A DNA stretch of 64,000 nucleotides from Pelagicoccus enzymogenes (GTDB lineage Bacteria; Verrucomicrobiota; Verrucomicrobiia; Opitutales; Opitutaceae), in assembly GCF_014803405.1 (NCBI RefSeq), contig NZ_JACYFG010000051.1:682001-746000 (forward strand), given 5' to 3'. Below, one piece after another: positions 48,971-58,517 of this stretch; positions within the stretch are counted from its first letter, which is position 1; each line of letters begins with the position of its first letter. Under the pieces are notes generated by a model. That model searched no databases. It saw only the letters and a list, made by a program, of their open reading frames with translations, and was not told where the DNA came from. Position numbers and translations under genes: made by a program.

Positions 48971-50437
48971 ATGAAGTCTTTGAAGATTGTTACTTTCCAT
49001 ATACTGTTTGTTGTTCTTTACTGTCCTCTTCTACTCTCTGGAAAAAACAGTTTTTCAGAAGTGTCCGATTTTTTGGATACGGATGGAACTTTTGTAGGAT
49101 ACGCAAGTTTCGAAGGGGACGGGGAGAAGCTAGCTGGAAAGTTGCAGGAACTGTATGCAGCTTTTTCCGAACACTTCCCGGCGCTTCGGGAGCAAGGTGC
49201 GAACTTCTCGGATCTCTTCGCTAGTCTTGGTCTGGATCGATTCCAAAGCGTGGCGGCCAGTTCTGTAGAACTCGAGAACCAGATCGTCAGAAACAAAACT
49301 GTATTGAGCTTTACAGATGAACCGGGCGGCATTTTCGAAATATTAGGAAAGCAACCCATTCGCTTTCGAGCTGCGGAGCTTGCTCCGGAAGATGCGACTT
49401 TAGCATACTCAATCCGGCTCGATGCTCAGGCAACCAAGGCGCTGCTGGACTCGCTTGTCGCATCGACGGGCTTAAGGGAGCTGAAGGAATCTTGGCAATC
49501 GCTTCTTAGTCGTCCTCTGCCGTACAGTGATATACAGACGATGGACGTGCTTTATGCGTTTTCTGGACAGATTGACATCGTCCAAAAACTCGAAAAACCG
49601 GATGGGCTAGACCCAGAGGTTAAGCTTTGGATTTCGATCGAGAATGCTGGGACTTTAGGGGCTCGTTACCTCGAGGACGTAAGTAAAGCTGGGGTCGTAA
49701 AAGAAGTTGAGACTGAGGACGGTCGCAGGATTTGGGACCTCTCAGCATTGTCGAACGGTGACACGGAAGCTTTTTATGCTTCCACAGAAGAGGCAACGGG
49801 GAATCTGATCCTATTTACGCACGATGGATGGGTCGTTCCTGGAGTGACGGACGGAGGTTTAGTGGGAACAGAAACGTTCCAAAGTTTCTATGCTGACCTA
49901 CCCCGAAAAGCTCTCCTTTTCAGCTATAACTCCAGTTCTACAATTGATTTAATGCTTGGAGAGGTCATCCATTCGCTTAAGCAGGAAGAATTCAATGAGG
50001 TGGCCGAGTCCATCATAGATTTCGGAGTGGGAGATTTCACCAAACCGGTCGCCTGGGTCGTGTATCGATCTGAAAACCGTATCCATTCGATTGAGCACGC
50101 GGGCTACTCTTACAAGCAACTCTCCGTCATTCCAGCTCTTGCCATTTCGGGGGCGGTTATTGTGCCAACGGTGGGGCAATTTCGAGCTGTTGCCCGACGC
50201 AGTGCGATCACGAGCAACTTGCGGCAAATCAACATGGCTGCTGCACTCATCGTTGTTGAATCGGAGGCTGAGTCGATTTCTTTCGCTCAAATTCGAGAGA
50301 GCGAGTTGGGGGAGGGAATCAATTCAGTTGCGGGGGAGTCTTACGACCACATTGTCATCACTCCAGAGACGAAGCACATATCTGTTACGCTCCCAAATGG
50401 GGAAGTGGTTTCGGTCGATCTATTTCCTATTTGGTAG
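48971..50437 (+). CDS. Secreted protein of unknown function with internal pilin-like segment
   Basis: This 488-aa protein has a signal peptide (MKSLKIVTFHILFVVLYCPL). I do not recognise residues ~30-375. Near the C-terminus (about 382-428) VIPALAISGAVIVPTVGQF followed by SAITSNLRQINMAAALI resembles the N-terminal helix and the SNLRQI block of verrucomicrobial pseudopilins, here placed internally instead of after a leader peptide. After it comes a short domain ending ISVTLPNGEVVSVDLFPIW. It follows engB by 5 bp and precedes the exonuclease by 10 bp. GC looks slightly lower than in its neighbours. Confidence 0.7.
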   Translation: MKSLKIVTFHILFVVLYCPLLLSGKNSFSEVSDFLDTDGTFVGYASFEGDGEKLAGKLQELYAAFSEHFPALREQGANFSDLFASLGLDRFQSVAASSVELENQIVRNKTVLSFTDEPGGIFEILGKQPIRFRAAELAPEDATLAYSIRLDAQATKALLDSLVASTGLRELKESWQSLLSRPLPYSDIQTMDVLYAFSGQIDIVQKLEKPDGLDPEVKLWISIENAGTLGARYLEDVSKAGVVKEVETEDGRRIWDLSALSNGDTEAFYASTEEATGNLILFTHDGWVVPGVTDGGLVGTETFQSFYADLPRKALLFSYNSSSTIDLMLGEVIHSLKQEEFNEVAESIIDFGVGDFTKPVAWVVYRSENRIHSIEHAGYSYKQLSVIPALAISGAVIVPTVGQFRAVARRSAITSNLRQINMAAALIVVESEAESISFAQIRESELGEGINSVAGESYDHIVITPETKHISVTLPNGEVVSVDLFPIW

Positions 50438-50447
50438 AAGTAGTTGT

Positions 50448-51062
50448 ATGAGTAGAGCGGATACAGTGGTGGTGCTTGATTTCGAGACGACGGGGCTTTC
50501 TCCGGGCATGGGAGATCGGGCTATCGAAATCGGGGCAGTGCGAATCGAAAACGGGGAGGTGACGGGACGCTTTCAGGAATTGATGAATCCGGGGCGTCGT
50601 ATCGATCCCTTTATCGAGGGTTATACGGGGATTACCAATGAGATGCTAGTGACCGCAGATCCTTGCGAGGTCGTGATGGAGCGTTTCTTCGATTTCATGG
50701 GAAGCAGCAATCTGGTGGCTCACAATGCCTCTTTCGACCAACGGTTTCTGGACGCGGAACTTGCTCGTATCTCGCAGCGTCGTTCCGGGGACTTTACTTG
50801 TTCGATGTTGCTGGCTCGGAGAATTTTTCAGGATGCGCCTAACCACCGGCTGAGCTGTCTCGTCGACTACGCGGGGATACCAACGGATGGGACGTTTCAC
50901 CGCGCTCTCTACGATTCGGAAATGACGGCGAAGATCTGGCTCCGCATGTTGGATACAATCGGTGACCGACATGGGATATTCGATGCTCCCTTCGCTCTCA
51001 TGCAAAAGCTCTGCAAGACCCCGAAGAAGTCGGTGCACACGTTTTTGGCCGCTTACTTGTAA
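50448..51062 (+). CDS. DnaQ-like 3'-5' exonuclease
   Basis: This 204-aa protein starts at ATG 50448 (MSRADTVVVLDFETTGLSPG) and belongs to the DEDDh family. Exo I is VVLDFETTGL, Exo II is NLVAHNASFDQRFLDAEL and Exo III has the His/Asp pair in TFHRALYDSEMTAKIW. It resembles stand-alone epsilon-type exonucleases rather than the polymerase III subunit. The 3' end overlaps the convergent metallo-hydrolase gene by 10 bp. Confidence 0.9.
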   Translation: MSRADTVVVLDFETTGLSPGMGDRAIEIGAVRIENGEVTGRFQELMNPGRRIDPFIEGYTGITNEMLVTADPCEVVMERFFDFMGSSNLVAHNASFDQRFLDAELARISQRRSGDFTCSMLLARRIFQDAPNHRLSCLVDYAGIPTDGTFHRALYDSEMTAKIWLRMLDTIGDRHGIFDAPFALMQKLCKTPKKSVHTFLAAYL

Positions 51063-51772
51063 GGAGCCGCGAAACCGGGGAAGGCGGGCTTGCTGGCGAG
51101 CTCGAGAAACCGAGCTTGCTGAACCTTAGGCGGAGCTTTGTCGCAATGGTTGCTAAGCATGCCTTCGACCTCGTGTTTTGCGATGAGTCGGAGGCTCCGC
51201 GGATAGCGCTCGGGACAGCTGTTGAGGAAAGAGGGTGGAAGAAAGGTCCGTTTGCTGCTTGTAGCGAACAAGTCGCCCGCAAAGAGCGTCTTGCGCTTCA
51301 GCCAATGAAAACAGCAGTGGCCTTCGGTGTGGCCTGGAGTATGTAGAACTTGGATGCCTCCACCGAAGGGAATCGATTTTTCGTGTGCGAGCGCGTGGGT
51401 TGGCTGGGGAGCCGTGAAGCCGAACAAGATGCGTCCACATTTTTGCAATAGACCGCAGGTACGCGAAATTCCGCGATAAGGGTAGCGTCCGGAGATGTGC
51501 GGAGCGTCAAGGGGATGGGCGTAGAGCTTTGCACCGCTCCTTTTTTGGATTTTTGCGAGGTTGTAAGTGTGGTCTAGGTGTCCATGCGTGAGCAGGATGG
51601 TTGTTATGTTTTCCCAACCGAGTCCTAGCTGAGACAAGCAATTCGAGATGTTTCGTATTCCTCTGAGAAAGCCTCCGTCGATGAGGCATACTTCATCGCC
51701 GTCAACCAGCAGGTAGGAACATACGAGGGCTTCCCGCAGTTGGAACAGGTCCGCTTGGAATTGTAGGATCAA
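51053..51772 (-). CDS. Metallo-beta-lactamase-fold hydrolase
   Basis: This 239-aa protein has the metal motif LLTHGHLDHTYNLA, the later histidine in LHTPGHTEGHCCF and the aspartate in LFAGDLFA. It is of the glyoxalase II-like or generic MBL-fold hydrolase type. The C-terminal half is Pro/Ser-rich with many basic residues. The substrate cannot be inferred. It shares its 3' end with the exonuclease gene. Confidence 0.88.
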   Translation of the reverse strand: MILQFQADLFQLREALVCSYLLVDGDEVCLIDGGFLRGIRNISNCLSQLGLGWENITTILLTHGHLDHTYNLAKIQKRSGAKLYAHPLDAPHISGRYPYRGISRTCGLLQKCGRILFGFTAPQPTHALAHEKSIPFGGGIQVLHTPGHTEGHCCFHWLKRKTLFAGDLFATSSKRTFLPPSFLNSCPERYPRSLRLIAKHEVEGMLSNHCDKAPPKVQQARFLELASKPAFPGFAAPYK

Positions 51773-51790
51773 GCTATCAAGAAACCGGCC

Positions 51791-52960
51791 CTACTTTTTG
51801 CCGATCCAGCCCTCGCGTTTGAAGTACCAAAGAAGACCGATGGTGGTGGTAATGCACAGTCCCCAGAAGACGGGGTAGGAATACTGCCAGCCGAGCTCCG
51901 GGATGTGTTCGAAGTTCATGCCGTAGATGCCGGCGAAGAAGGTGATCGGCATGAAGAGGCTAGCCATGATAGTGAGCGCTTTCATGACTTCGTTCATGCG
52001 ATTCGAAACGACCGATATGTAGAAATCTTGCAGGCTGTTACACATTTCGCGAGAGCTTTCGATGAGTTCGATGATCTGCAGAGAGTGGTCGTGTACGTCT
52101 CGCATGAATACGCGGACTTTCTTTTCCACGGGCGAGGTCTCGTCGAAAGTGAGCTTGCTGGTGAGTTCGCGCACGGGCCAGAAGGAACGCCGTAGGGCGT
52201 AGAGCTCGCGCTTGATGAGGTAGATGTGCTGCTGGATGCTAGGCTTAGGATCTTCCATTGCCTGTTCTTCAAGATCGTTAAGCACGTCGCCGTAGCGTTC
52301 GAGGATGGGGTAGATGTTGTCGACGATGGCGTCGATGAGGGCGTAGGCGAGGTACCAGAGCGGGTAGCGACGGAATCGCGCATCCGGATTTTGGAGACGT
52401 GTGCGAATGGGGTCCCAAACGTCGCCTGGAGTTTCCTGGAAAGTGATAAGGGTGTCGCCGATGACGATTATGCTTACTTGCTCGCTGGTGAGGGCCTCGT
52501 TTTTGAGGCGTACCATATCGACGATGATGAGGGTGTGCGTATCGTAGAGTTCTAGCTTGGGACGCTGTGGGGTGTGGAGAACGTCTTCGGCCGCGAGGGT
52601 GTGGAACTCATAGGTTTTGCGCAGTTCGTTGATGATGAACGGGTGCAGGCCTTCGATATTGATCCATCGGAAACCACCCCATTCGGGGCGAGGGTGGGCG
52701 ATGAGGTCGGTGACGTTGCGGAAGTCCGTTTTCTCGCAGCCGGATTTTCCGAAGTCGATACATTGGATGGGGATGGAGCCGTCTTCTGGCGGGACGTCCA
52801 CGCCTTTGGCGTGTTCGATGCCGGGGGAGGAGGCGATTTTGCGGGCGACTGTCGGTTTGGGCGGGCGAACGAAGTGGAGTGGCGCGGATACGAGTTTTCC
52901 GATCGATGAAACGGCGTCAGTTAAATGGGACTGCAGGGTATTCTTTTTTTTCTTGGCCAT
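51791..52960 (-). CDS. corA: CorA-type magnesium/cobalt transporter
   Basis: This 389-aa protein starts at ATG 52960 (MAKKKKNTLQSHLTD). A long cytoplasmic domain (~residues 1-325) of helices and strands is followed by two C-terminal helices with the selectivity motif YGMNFEHIPE (GMN). This is the pentameric CorA channel for divalent cations. The basic N-terminal leader is longer than in E. coli CorA. It is 18 bp upstream of the metallo-hydrolase gene. Confidence 0.93.
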   Translation of the reverse strand: MAKKKKNTLQSHLTDAVSSIGKLVSAPLHFVRPPKPTVARKIASSPGIEHAKGVDVPPEDGSIPIQCIDFGKSGCEKTDFRNVTDLIAHPRPEWGGFRWINIEGLHPFIINELRKTYEFHTLAAEDVLHTPQRPKLELYDTHTLIIVDMVRLKNEALTSEQVSIIVIGDTLITFQETPGDVWDPIRTRLQNPDARFRRYPLWYLAYALIDAIVDNIYPILERYGDVLNDLEEQAMEDPKPSIQQHIYLIKRELYALRRSFWPVRELTSKLTFDETSPVEKKVRVFMRDVHDHSLQIIELIESSREMCNSLQDFYISVVSNRMNEVMKALTIMASLFMPITFFAGIYGMNFEHIPELGWQYSYPVFWGLCITTTIGLLWYFKREGWIGKK

Positions 52961-53152
52961 TGTGCGTAGTGATGACGTTGCTCGTGTTTCAAAGCTACTC
53001 AATAATCGCTCGATAGCTAGTGATTTTTTTGGGCGTTGGCGTCTCCCGTTTCAACATAAAGGGCTCTTAGGTGAGCGTAGGGAACGGGAAGGGATTTGCT
53101 TGAAGCAGTTCGGATTGAGGGTGAGTTTAGCTAGCTACTGCCCCTGCACCTC

Positions 53153-54199
53153 ATGAGTATGGACCGAAAAACCTTTGTTGCCCAGTGCGCGGCCTTGGCG
53201 GCTGCTGGAATTGTTGGAAAATCTGGATACGCGAAAAGTATATCGCCGAAACGTTCCGAAAACCTGAGTCTCCCCGGAAAGGAGGAGGAGCTGTTTGATA
53301 TATCGCTTTCGCAGTGGTCCTATCACCGTGCCATTTTCGGTAAGTCGAGAGATAATTACGCCTGGTTTGTCAAAACGTTGGAAAGCGATCCGGATAGGGT
53401 TCTGCAAGGTTCCCTAGATCCTCGGGACATCGTTCGCAAGGCGAGCAGCCTTGGTGTTCATTTGGTGGACTTGGTGAACATCCTGTGGTTCGGCCATGGA
53501 AACGATGCTCCTTGGCTAGCTGAATTCAAGAAACGGGCTGCAGGCGAGGGCGTTAGATTCGGCGTTTTGATGTGCGATCAATTGCCGAACATCGGGGCGA
53601 GCGATCGACGGGTAAGGCAACGATCTATCGCCGAGCATATTCAATGGATGGATACGGCGGCTGAGCTGGAGTGTCGCTATCTGAGAGTGAATGCTTATGG
53701 TGATGGCTCCTATCTAGAGCTTTGCCGCAACGCTGCGGAAAGTTTGCACGCTCTGGGGGATGCGGCGAAAAGCAGGGGGCTCGAGGTGCTGGTAGAAAAC
53801 CATGGTCATCCTAGCAGCAACGGCGCCTGGCTGGCGATGTGTCTGGAGATGGCAGGGCATTCCAAGGTGGGAGCCTTTACGGATTTCGACAACTTCTTCA
53901 TGGGCGGTTGGGGTCACGTTCCTCAGCGCCGCTACGATACCTTGCAGGGCATGCTGGACCTGGCTCCGTTTACCCGAGCTGTGAGCGCCAAGTCTTACGA
54001 TTTCGATGCGGCTGGCAACGAGACGACGGTGGACTTCGAGATTTGTCTGAGAACCGCCCTAGACGGAGGCTTCCGCGGCTTGGCGAGCGCTGAATATGAA
54101 GGGGAGCATTTGACTGAAGACGAGGGGACGCGCTTGACGGTGGAATTGCTCCGTCGTTTGAGGGCGAAGCTGTTTCTGGACTATCGCACCAAAAATTGA
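53153..54199 (+). CDS. Secreted sugar phosphate isomerase/epimerase-like TIM-barrel protein
   Basis: This 348-aa protein has an N-terminal signal-like segment (MSMDRKTFVAQCAALAAAGI; a Tat leader without the twin Arg). The TIM barrel shows LFDISLSQWSYHRAIF, LGVHLVDLVNILWFGH, VLVENHGHPSSNGAW and GAFTDFDNFF. The Glu and Asp residues of those last two segments are likely metal ligands. It is the same superfamily as the protein at 4784-5659. It lies convergent with the GH105 fusion across a bidirectional terminator and may belong functionally to the same uronide locus. Confidence 0.72.
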   Translation: MSMDRKTFVAQCAALAAAGIVGKSGYAKSISPKRSENLSLPGKEEELFDISLSQWSYHRAIFGKSRDNYAWFVKTLESDPDRVLQGSLDPRDIVRKASSLGVHLVDLVNILWFGHGNDAPWLAEFKKRAAGEGVRFGVLMCDQLPNIGASDRRVRQRSIAEHIQWMDTAAELECRYLRVNAYGDGSYLELCRNAAESLHALGDAAKSRGLEVLVENHGHPSSNGAWLAMCLEMAGHSKVGAFTDFDNFFMGGWGHVPQRRYDTLQGMLDLAPFTRAVSAKSYDFDAAGNETTVDFEICLRTALDGGFRGLASAEYEGEHLTEDEGTRLTVELLRRLRAKLFLDYRTKN

Positions 54200-54202
54200 A
54201 TA

Positions 54203-54236
54203 CGAAAAAGGCTTGGCGATTCGCCAAGCCTTTTCG
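54203..54236. terminator. Bidirectional terminator
   Basis: AAAAGGCTTGGCGA pairs with TCGCCAAGCCTTTT with hardly any loop. A-run and T-run flank the stem on both sides, so it serves both convergent genes (the TIM-barrel gene and the GH105 fusion). Confidence 0.93.
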
Positions 54237-54243
54237 TCTGAAG

Positions 54244-57200
54244 CTAGAAGCCGATGCCGTAGATGTCGGTCTGGTAGTCTCGATAGGTGTAATAGTGGCC
54301 GCGCAGCCAGAGTACGTTCGTGCCACCGCTGTGTCCTCGAGGGACGAAGGGGCGCAGGTTGTCTTGGTCCGGGTCGAAGGTGAGTTGTTCCCACTTGGAT
54401 ACGGAGCCGGATGCATCGACGCGTCCGCGATACAGTTGGTAGCGTCCGGTGTCGTTGGGCATTCCGGTTTCAGGAATGACGTTGCTCGATATGTAGATCC
54501 TCTTCGTATCCTCGGGATCGATACTTATGCCACCAGCGTAGTGGCGTTCGCGATCGTAAAGATAGCTGCCGGCGTAGGCGATCTCATGTGTTGACCAGGT
54601 CTTTGAGCTAGGGTCCCAGTTGGCGGTCCAGTAGCGCAGGTCGCTGCCTTCCGATCCGTCGGGCGAGGTGATGAAGGCTGCGGTGAGCGTGCCGTCCTGG
54701 CCGTATTCGAGGTCATGGGTCCATCCGCGGCCGAAGGAATCGCCGCGATAGACGAGGGTTCCCTCCTTGGGGCGGATGGGATTGCCGGCTTGGATTGCAT
54801 CAAGAGTTCGAATGATCGTACCATCGGATTGGTGGAAGGTGCCGTCGCTATAGTAGATGTGGTAGACGTTGTTGGCGCTTTCTTCTCTGGGGTGTCCGTC
54901 CGTATAGAGAATGTCGATACGGTTCGTGCCGTCGTTCGAGTACTTGCAGTAGGGGCGGACGCGGGAGTCGCCGGAACGCAGGTATTCGAAGCCGCCTTGC
55001 CAGGTTTTTCCGCCGTCGTCGGTCCAGGCTACGTTGGGGTTGAAACCGATGGCCCGGTAGAAGTTGTAGATGCGATCGTTTTCGCCGCTGAGCTTGTTGA
55101 GGTTTGCGTAGGTGGAGCGGGCACCTGCTGGAAAGCTTTGCTCGGTGCTGTCCCAAGTGCCGTTGCGCTTTTTGGCGAGGGATTCGATGCGGTAGTTCCA
55201 GAAGTCTTCGATATGATGGGTCGAGTAAGCGGCGAGAAGGGTGTCGCCGTGCACGACGAAGGAGGGGTTGTCGTGGTCGTCCTTGTCTTTCCAGGAACTC
55301 AGGGCGGCGGGTTCGTTTTGCAGGAAGCGGCCGCCGCGGGGATTGATGGCGTAGGAGTGGGCCCGCACCGTGCCTTGGTCGTCGACGCCGCCGAGGTAGA
55401 GCCTGTCGCCGTGCAGGATTGCCCGTTCGTCGTTGTACCAGGTCCAGGCGGCGTTGGGCATGATGAGCTTGGCTTCGTGTTCGGGGCGGATGCGGGCAAG
55501 GGTGTCGGCGTCGACCTCCATCTTGTAGAGCTCGCTGGCGGCCAGCAAGAAGGCTCCGTGGGTGTAGTCGATGGAGTTGTCGGGGCGCACTTGACGCGGC
55601 ATGGAGTCGACGAGCTGGGCGAAGCCGAGCTTGCCGTGATTGTCCAATTTGCTGACGAGGCCTTGCCAGGCGCGGAGGGCGGCGGGCAAGTAGCTTTTTT
55701 CGTCGAGGAATCCGCGGTTGATTCCTCCCAGCAATCCATAGGCGAAGAAGGCGGTGCCGCTCGTTTCGGGAGTTTGCTCGAGGTCGGGGCGGTTGAGGTA
55801 GCTGCGCCACAGTCCGTCGGAGCCTTGGAGGGTGACGAGTTTTTGGGTCATCTCGCGGTAGAGTTGGAGATAGCGTGGCCGGTAGGGATCGTCGAGGGGC
55901 AGGTAGTCGAGCAGGCGAATCAAGCCGGCGTAGACCCAGCCGTTTCCGCGGGACCAGAACACTTTTTCGCTTTCGGGGACTGCGGCCCATTCTTCGGCCT
56001 GGCTAGTCCCGTCCGGAAAGAAACGGAGATCGCGATAGAATAGCTTGGCGTGCGGATCGTACAGGGCGTCGGTGGTATCCCAATACAAGTCGTGCATGAG
56101 CTCGAGGTAACGCGCGTCGCCGGTGGCGGCGTGCAAACGGGTGAGCACAGGCGGGGCCATGTAGAGGGCGTCGCACCACCACCAAAGGTTTCGCCCGGAC
56201 CATTCCCGCTCTTGCAGGCCGAGGTGCCTGAAGATTTCTCCGCCGAGGTCGTCGACGGTGACGGTCTGCTTGCCGAAGTATTTTTCGATCTTGCTTTGCA
56301 GGTCCGCGATGTAGCGAGGGTCCGGTTTCTCCAAATAGAGGTCGAGCATGGTTTGGCCCATGCAAATGGTGTCGGCGTGAAAAAGGTTTTCTTTGATCTT
56401 CCAATCAGAGAGCTCGCCCCATTCGTATGCTCTTTTTCGATACGACTTGTCACCGGTGGCCTCGTAGGCTGCGAAGACTCCGGTGTAGAAGGTGCCGACC
56501 TTCCAGTCCTTGGCAATGTCGTCGCCGAACTCCTGATGCTGAAACTCGATGACTTTGTCCATGGCCAGCTTGATGAAGCTGGGAGAGGCGAGGGCGAGTT
56601 GCTGCAGGGAGGCGGCGGGTTCAGGATGGCTTTTGACAGGGAAAGGCTTGTCCTTCGTGGTGGCGTTCGGGCCGTGGCGAAGGCTTTGCTTGAAGCGTTC
56701 GGGAAGGGCTGCGGCATAGGTCTTGAGGTAGTCGGTCCATTCTGCTGAGCTGGTGATTTCGCCAGCTTTTTCCCAAGCGAAACCGGTGTAGTATGTGATG
56801 CGGCCGTTGACGTCGGTTTCGGTGGTGATGAGGATGTGGCTGCGGTCTTTCTCCTCTTTTTGCAGGTGCAGTACTTTATTGTCGCTGCGGTAGGGGACGA
56901 TCACTCCCGTGCCGAGCCCGACCCCGTCGATGTTTTCCCAGGTGGCGACCCATAGGGATTGGGGATCGGAGTGAGTGGCAGCCTTGCCGTCGTGGGTGGC
57001 GCTGCCGATGGCGACTTTGGCTTTGGCAGGTTGTCCGTCGGTGAAGAGTTGGCTGTCGACGCGGATCAATTGGGATCCTCCCTCGACAGTGACGCGGCGC
57101 AGCTCGCGGACTTGTTGTGGGAGGCCGTCCCAGATGTATTCAAATTCCACTACGAATCGCTCAGGCGATTCGTCGATGATTTGGTAGCTGCGGTAGACGT

Positions 57201-57567
57201 TTGACTGGACGAGTTCGCCGTCGATGAAGAGGGCCAGCCCGCCAACTCCAAGGGAGGAGCCGACGTGGTAGGGGTCGTAGCCCTCGCCGTGGTCGGTGTG
57301 GTAGGACTTGCCGCTGGCGGCCTCGGCGTACCATTTGTCGATGATAGGCGATTCGACGCGCTTGAGCCAGGCGTCGAGGCCACTGTTCTCCCCGGACTGG
57401 AGCAAGGCGGGGCCGTAGACGCGAAAGGCGACTTTGTCGTTTTCGAAGGCGAAGTCGTCCTTGCGTTCTGGGACGAAGCGTCCTGAGGCAAAAGGCTCCG
57501 CCGGGAGCGACACGCTGAAGGCGGCCGTGGCAAGTGCGGCCGCGAGGATGCGGTAGGGGGCTAGCAT
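54244..57567 (-). CDS. DUF4861-GH105-BNR multidomain uronide-degrading enzyme
   Basis: The start at ATG 57567 gives a signal peptide (MLAPYRILAAALATAAFSVS) and 1107 aa; a longer frame reaches 57660. Residues ~25-310 match DUF4861-type beta-sandwich proteins. Residues ~330-685 match GH105, the unsaturated rhamnogalacturonyl/glucuronyl hydrolases, with the catalytic-type Asp in LWWWCDALYMAPP (~466) and WSRGNGWVYAG (~539-549). Residues ~704-1107 form a BNR-type propeller (DDHDNPSFVVHGDTLLAAYS, TDDGGKTWQGGF) similar to BNR_4 in ulvan-lyase/sialidase-like proteins. It probably cleaves an unsaturated uronic-acid end from a plant or algal polysaccharide. IclR and KduI genes next door fit. Confidence 0.85.
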   Translation of the reverse strand: MLAPYRILAAALATAAFSVSLPAEPFASGRFVPERKDDFAFENDKVAFRVYGPALLQSGENSGLDAWLKRVESPIIDKWYAEAASGKSYHTDHGEGYDPYHVGSSLGVGGLALFIDGELVQSNVYRSYQIIDESPERFVVEFEYIWDGLPQQVRELRRVTVEGGSQLIRVDSQLFTDGQPAKAKVAIGSATHDGKAATHSDPQSLWVATWENIDGVGLGTGVIVPYRSDNKVLHLQKEEKDRSHILITTETDVNGRITYYTGFAWEKAGEITSSAEWTDYLKTYAAALPERFKQSLRHGPNATTKDKPFPVKSHPEPAASLQQLALASPSFIKLAMDKVIEFQHQEFGDDIAKDWKVGTFYTGVFAAYEATGDKSYRKRAYEWGELSDWKIKENLFHADTICMGQTMLDLYLEKPDPRYIADLQSKIEKYFGKQTVTVDDLGGEIFRHLGLQEREWSGRNLWWWCDALYMAPPVLTRLHAATGDARYLELMHDLYWDTTDALYDPHAKLFYRDLRFFPDGTSQAEEWAAVPESEKVFWSRGNGWVYAGLIRLLDYLPLDDPYRPRYLQLYREMTQKLVTLQGSDGLWRSYLNRPDLEQTPETSGTAFFAYGLLGGINRGFLDEKSYLPAALRAWQGLVSKLDNHGKLGFAQLVDSMPRQVRPDNSIDYTHGAFLLAASELYKMEVDADTLARIRPEHEAKLIMPNAAWTWYNDERAILHGDRLYLGGVDDQGTVRAHSYAINPRGGRFLQNEPAALSSWKDKDDHDNPSFVVHGDTLLAAYSTHHIEDFWNYRIESLAKKRNGTWDSTEQSFPAGARSTYANLNKLSGENDRIYNFYRAIGFNPNVAWTDDGGKTWQGGFEYLRSGDSRVRPYCKYSNDGTNRIDILYTDGHPREESANNVYHIYYSDGTFHQSDGTIIRTLDAIQAGNPIRPKEGTLVYRGDSFGRGWTHDLEYGQDGTLTAAFITSPDGSEGSDLRYWTANWDPSSKTWSTHEIAYAGSYLYDRERHYAGGISIDPEDTKRIYISSNVIPETGMPNDTGRYQLYRGRVDASGSVSKWEQLTFDPDQDNLRPFVPRGHSGGTNVLWLRGHYYTYRDYQTDIYGIGF

Positions 57568-57690
57568 GGCGGAGAGCGCTAGATCGTTTTTGCAGCCTAG
57601 GCAACACTCTTGTCCACTGAGGGTCGCTCCGTTCAAATGTGAATCGTTTTTCCTGTTCATATTCCGAGCCTCGGTCCATGGCTGTTAGGG

Positions 57691-58449
57691 ATGCCTGAGT
57701 ACAACATCCCAAACTTAAAGAATGCTTGTCGCATCCTTCGTTTTCTCGGCGAGCTGGACGTGAGCAAAAGCGTGACGGAGCTGGCGGAAGCGCTGAAGTT
57801 GCCGCGCACTAGCGTATTGAGGATCGTGAAGACTTTGGAGTCGGAAGGGTTCTTGCAGGACAAGGGAACAGGCTTCCAACTCGGAGGCGCTTTGGCTGCG
57901 TTGGGGATGAAGGCTGCGGGGAACGTTGACTTGAGGGCGGCGGCTCGACCGATCTTGGAAGCGTTGACGCGGGCTAGCAACGAGACGTGCCACTTGGCGA
58001 TTTGGGACGAAGGCAGGGCTTTGATCGTGGAGGTGGCGGAGTGTCCGCATCCTTTGAGAGCCGCCTCCAGTCCCGGCACGCGAGCGTATGCGCACGCTTC
58101 CGCCACTGGCAAAGTGCTCTTGGCCAACAGGCATGCCAAGGAGCTCAGTTCGATCCTGCAGAAAGCGGATCGCGTCTCGCTGACCCCCAACACGATCACT
58201 AGCCTAGACGGGCTGAAGCGCGAGTTGGCTAAGGTGGTGAAGCTTGGGTACGCGATCGATGACGAGGAGTATCACGTGGGGGTACGTTGCGTGGCGGCTC
58301 CCGTGTTCGACAGCCGATCCGAGGTTTGCGCTGGTATCGGCATCACCGCTTCAAGCGCTCGCTTCACCAAAAAACGCACTCGGGAGTTTGCCCGCATGGT
58401 TCGCGAGTCAGCTGTTGAGCTGTCGCGCCTCCTAGGCGGGCACGATTAG
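57691..58449 (+). CDS. IclR-family transcriptional regulator
   Basis: This 252-aa protein has an N-terminal winged helix (CRILRFLGELDVSKSVTELA, LPRTSVLRIVKTLESEGFL) and the IclR effector domain (ILEALTRASNETCHLAIWD, GTRAYAHASATGKVLLA, YHVGVRCVAAPVFDS). It resembles the KdgR class that responds to 2-keto-3-deoxygluconate. It lies divergent from the GH105 fusion and directly upstream of kduI, so it likely controls both, perhaps from the 123-bp gap before it. Confidence 0.93.
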   Translation: MPEYNIPNLKNACRILRFLGELDVSKSVTELAEALKLPRTSVLRIVKTLESEGFLQDKGTGFQLGGALAALGMKAAGNVDLRAAARPILEALTRASNETCHLAIWDEGRALIVEVAECPHPLRAASSPGTRAYAHASATGKVLLANRHAKELSSILQKADRVSLTPNTITSLDGLKRELAKVVKLGYAIDDEEYHVGVRCVAAPVFDSRSEVCAGIGITASSARFTKKRTREFARMVRESAVELSRLLGGHD

Positions 58450-58517
58450 GGCGAAGTCGCGTTGGCCCTAGAATTGGCGGGTTGACTCGCATTGCCTTTG
58501 GGCTCATTTTGGATGCT

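Noticed and set aside
54715-56043. Plus-strand open frame of ~440 codons opposite the GH105 fusion
   Set aside because: No recognisable domain and repetitive Val/Gly/Ala composition; the coding strand shows GH105 motifs.
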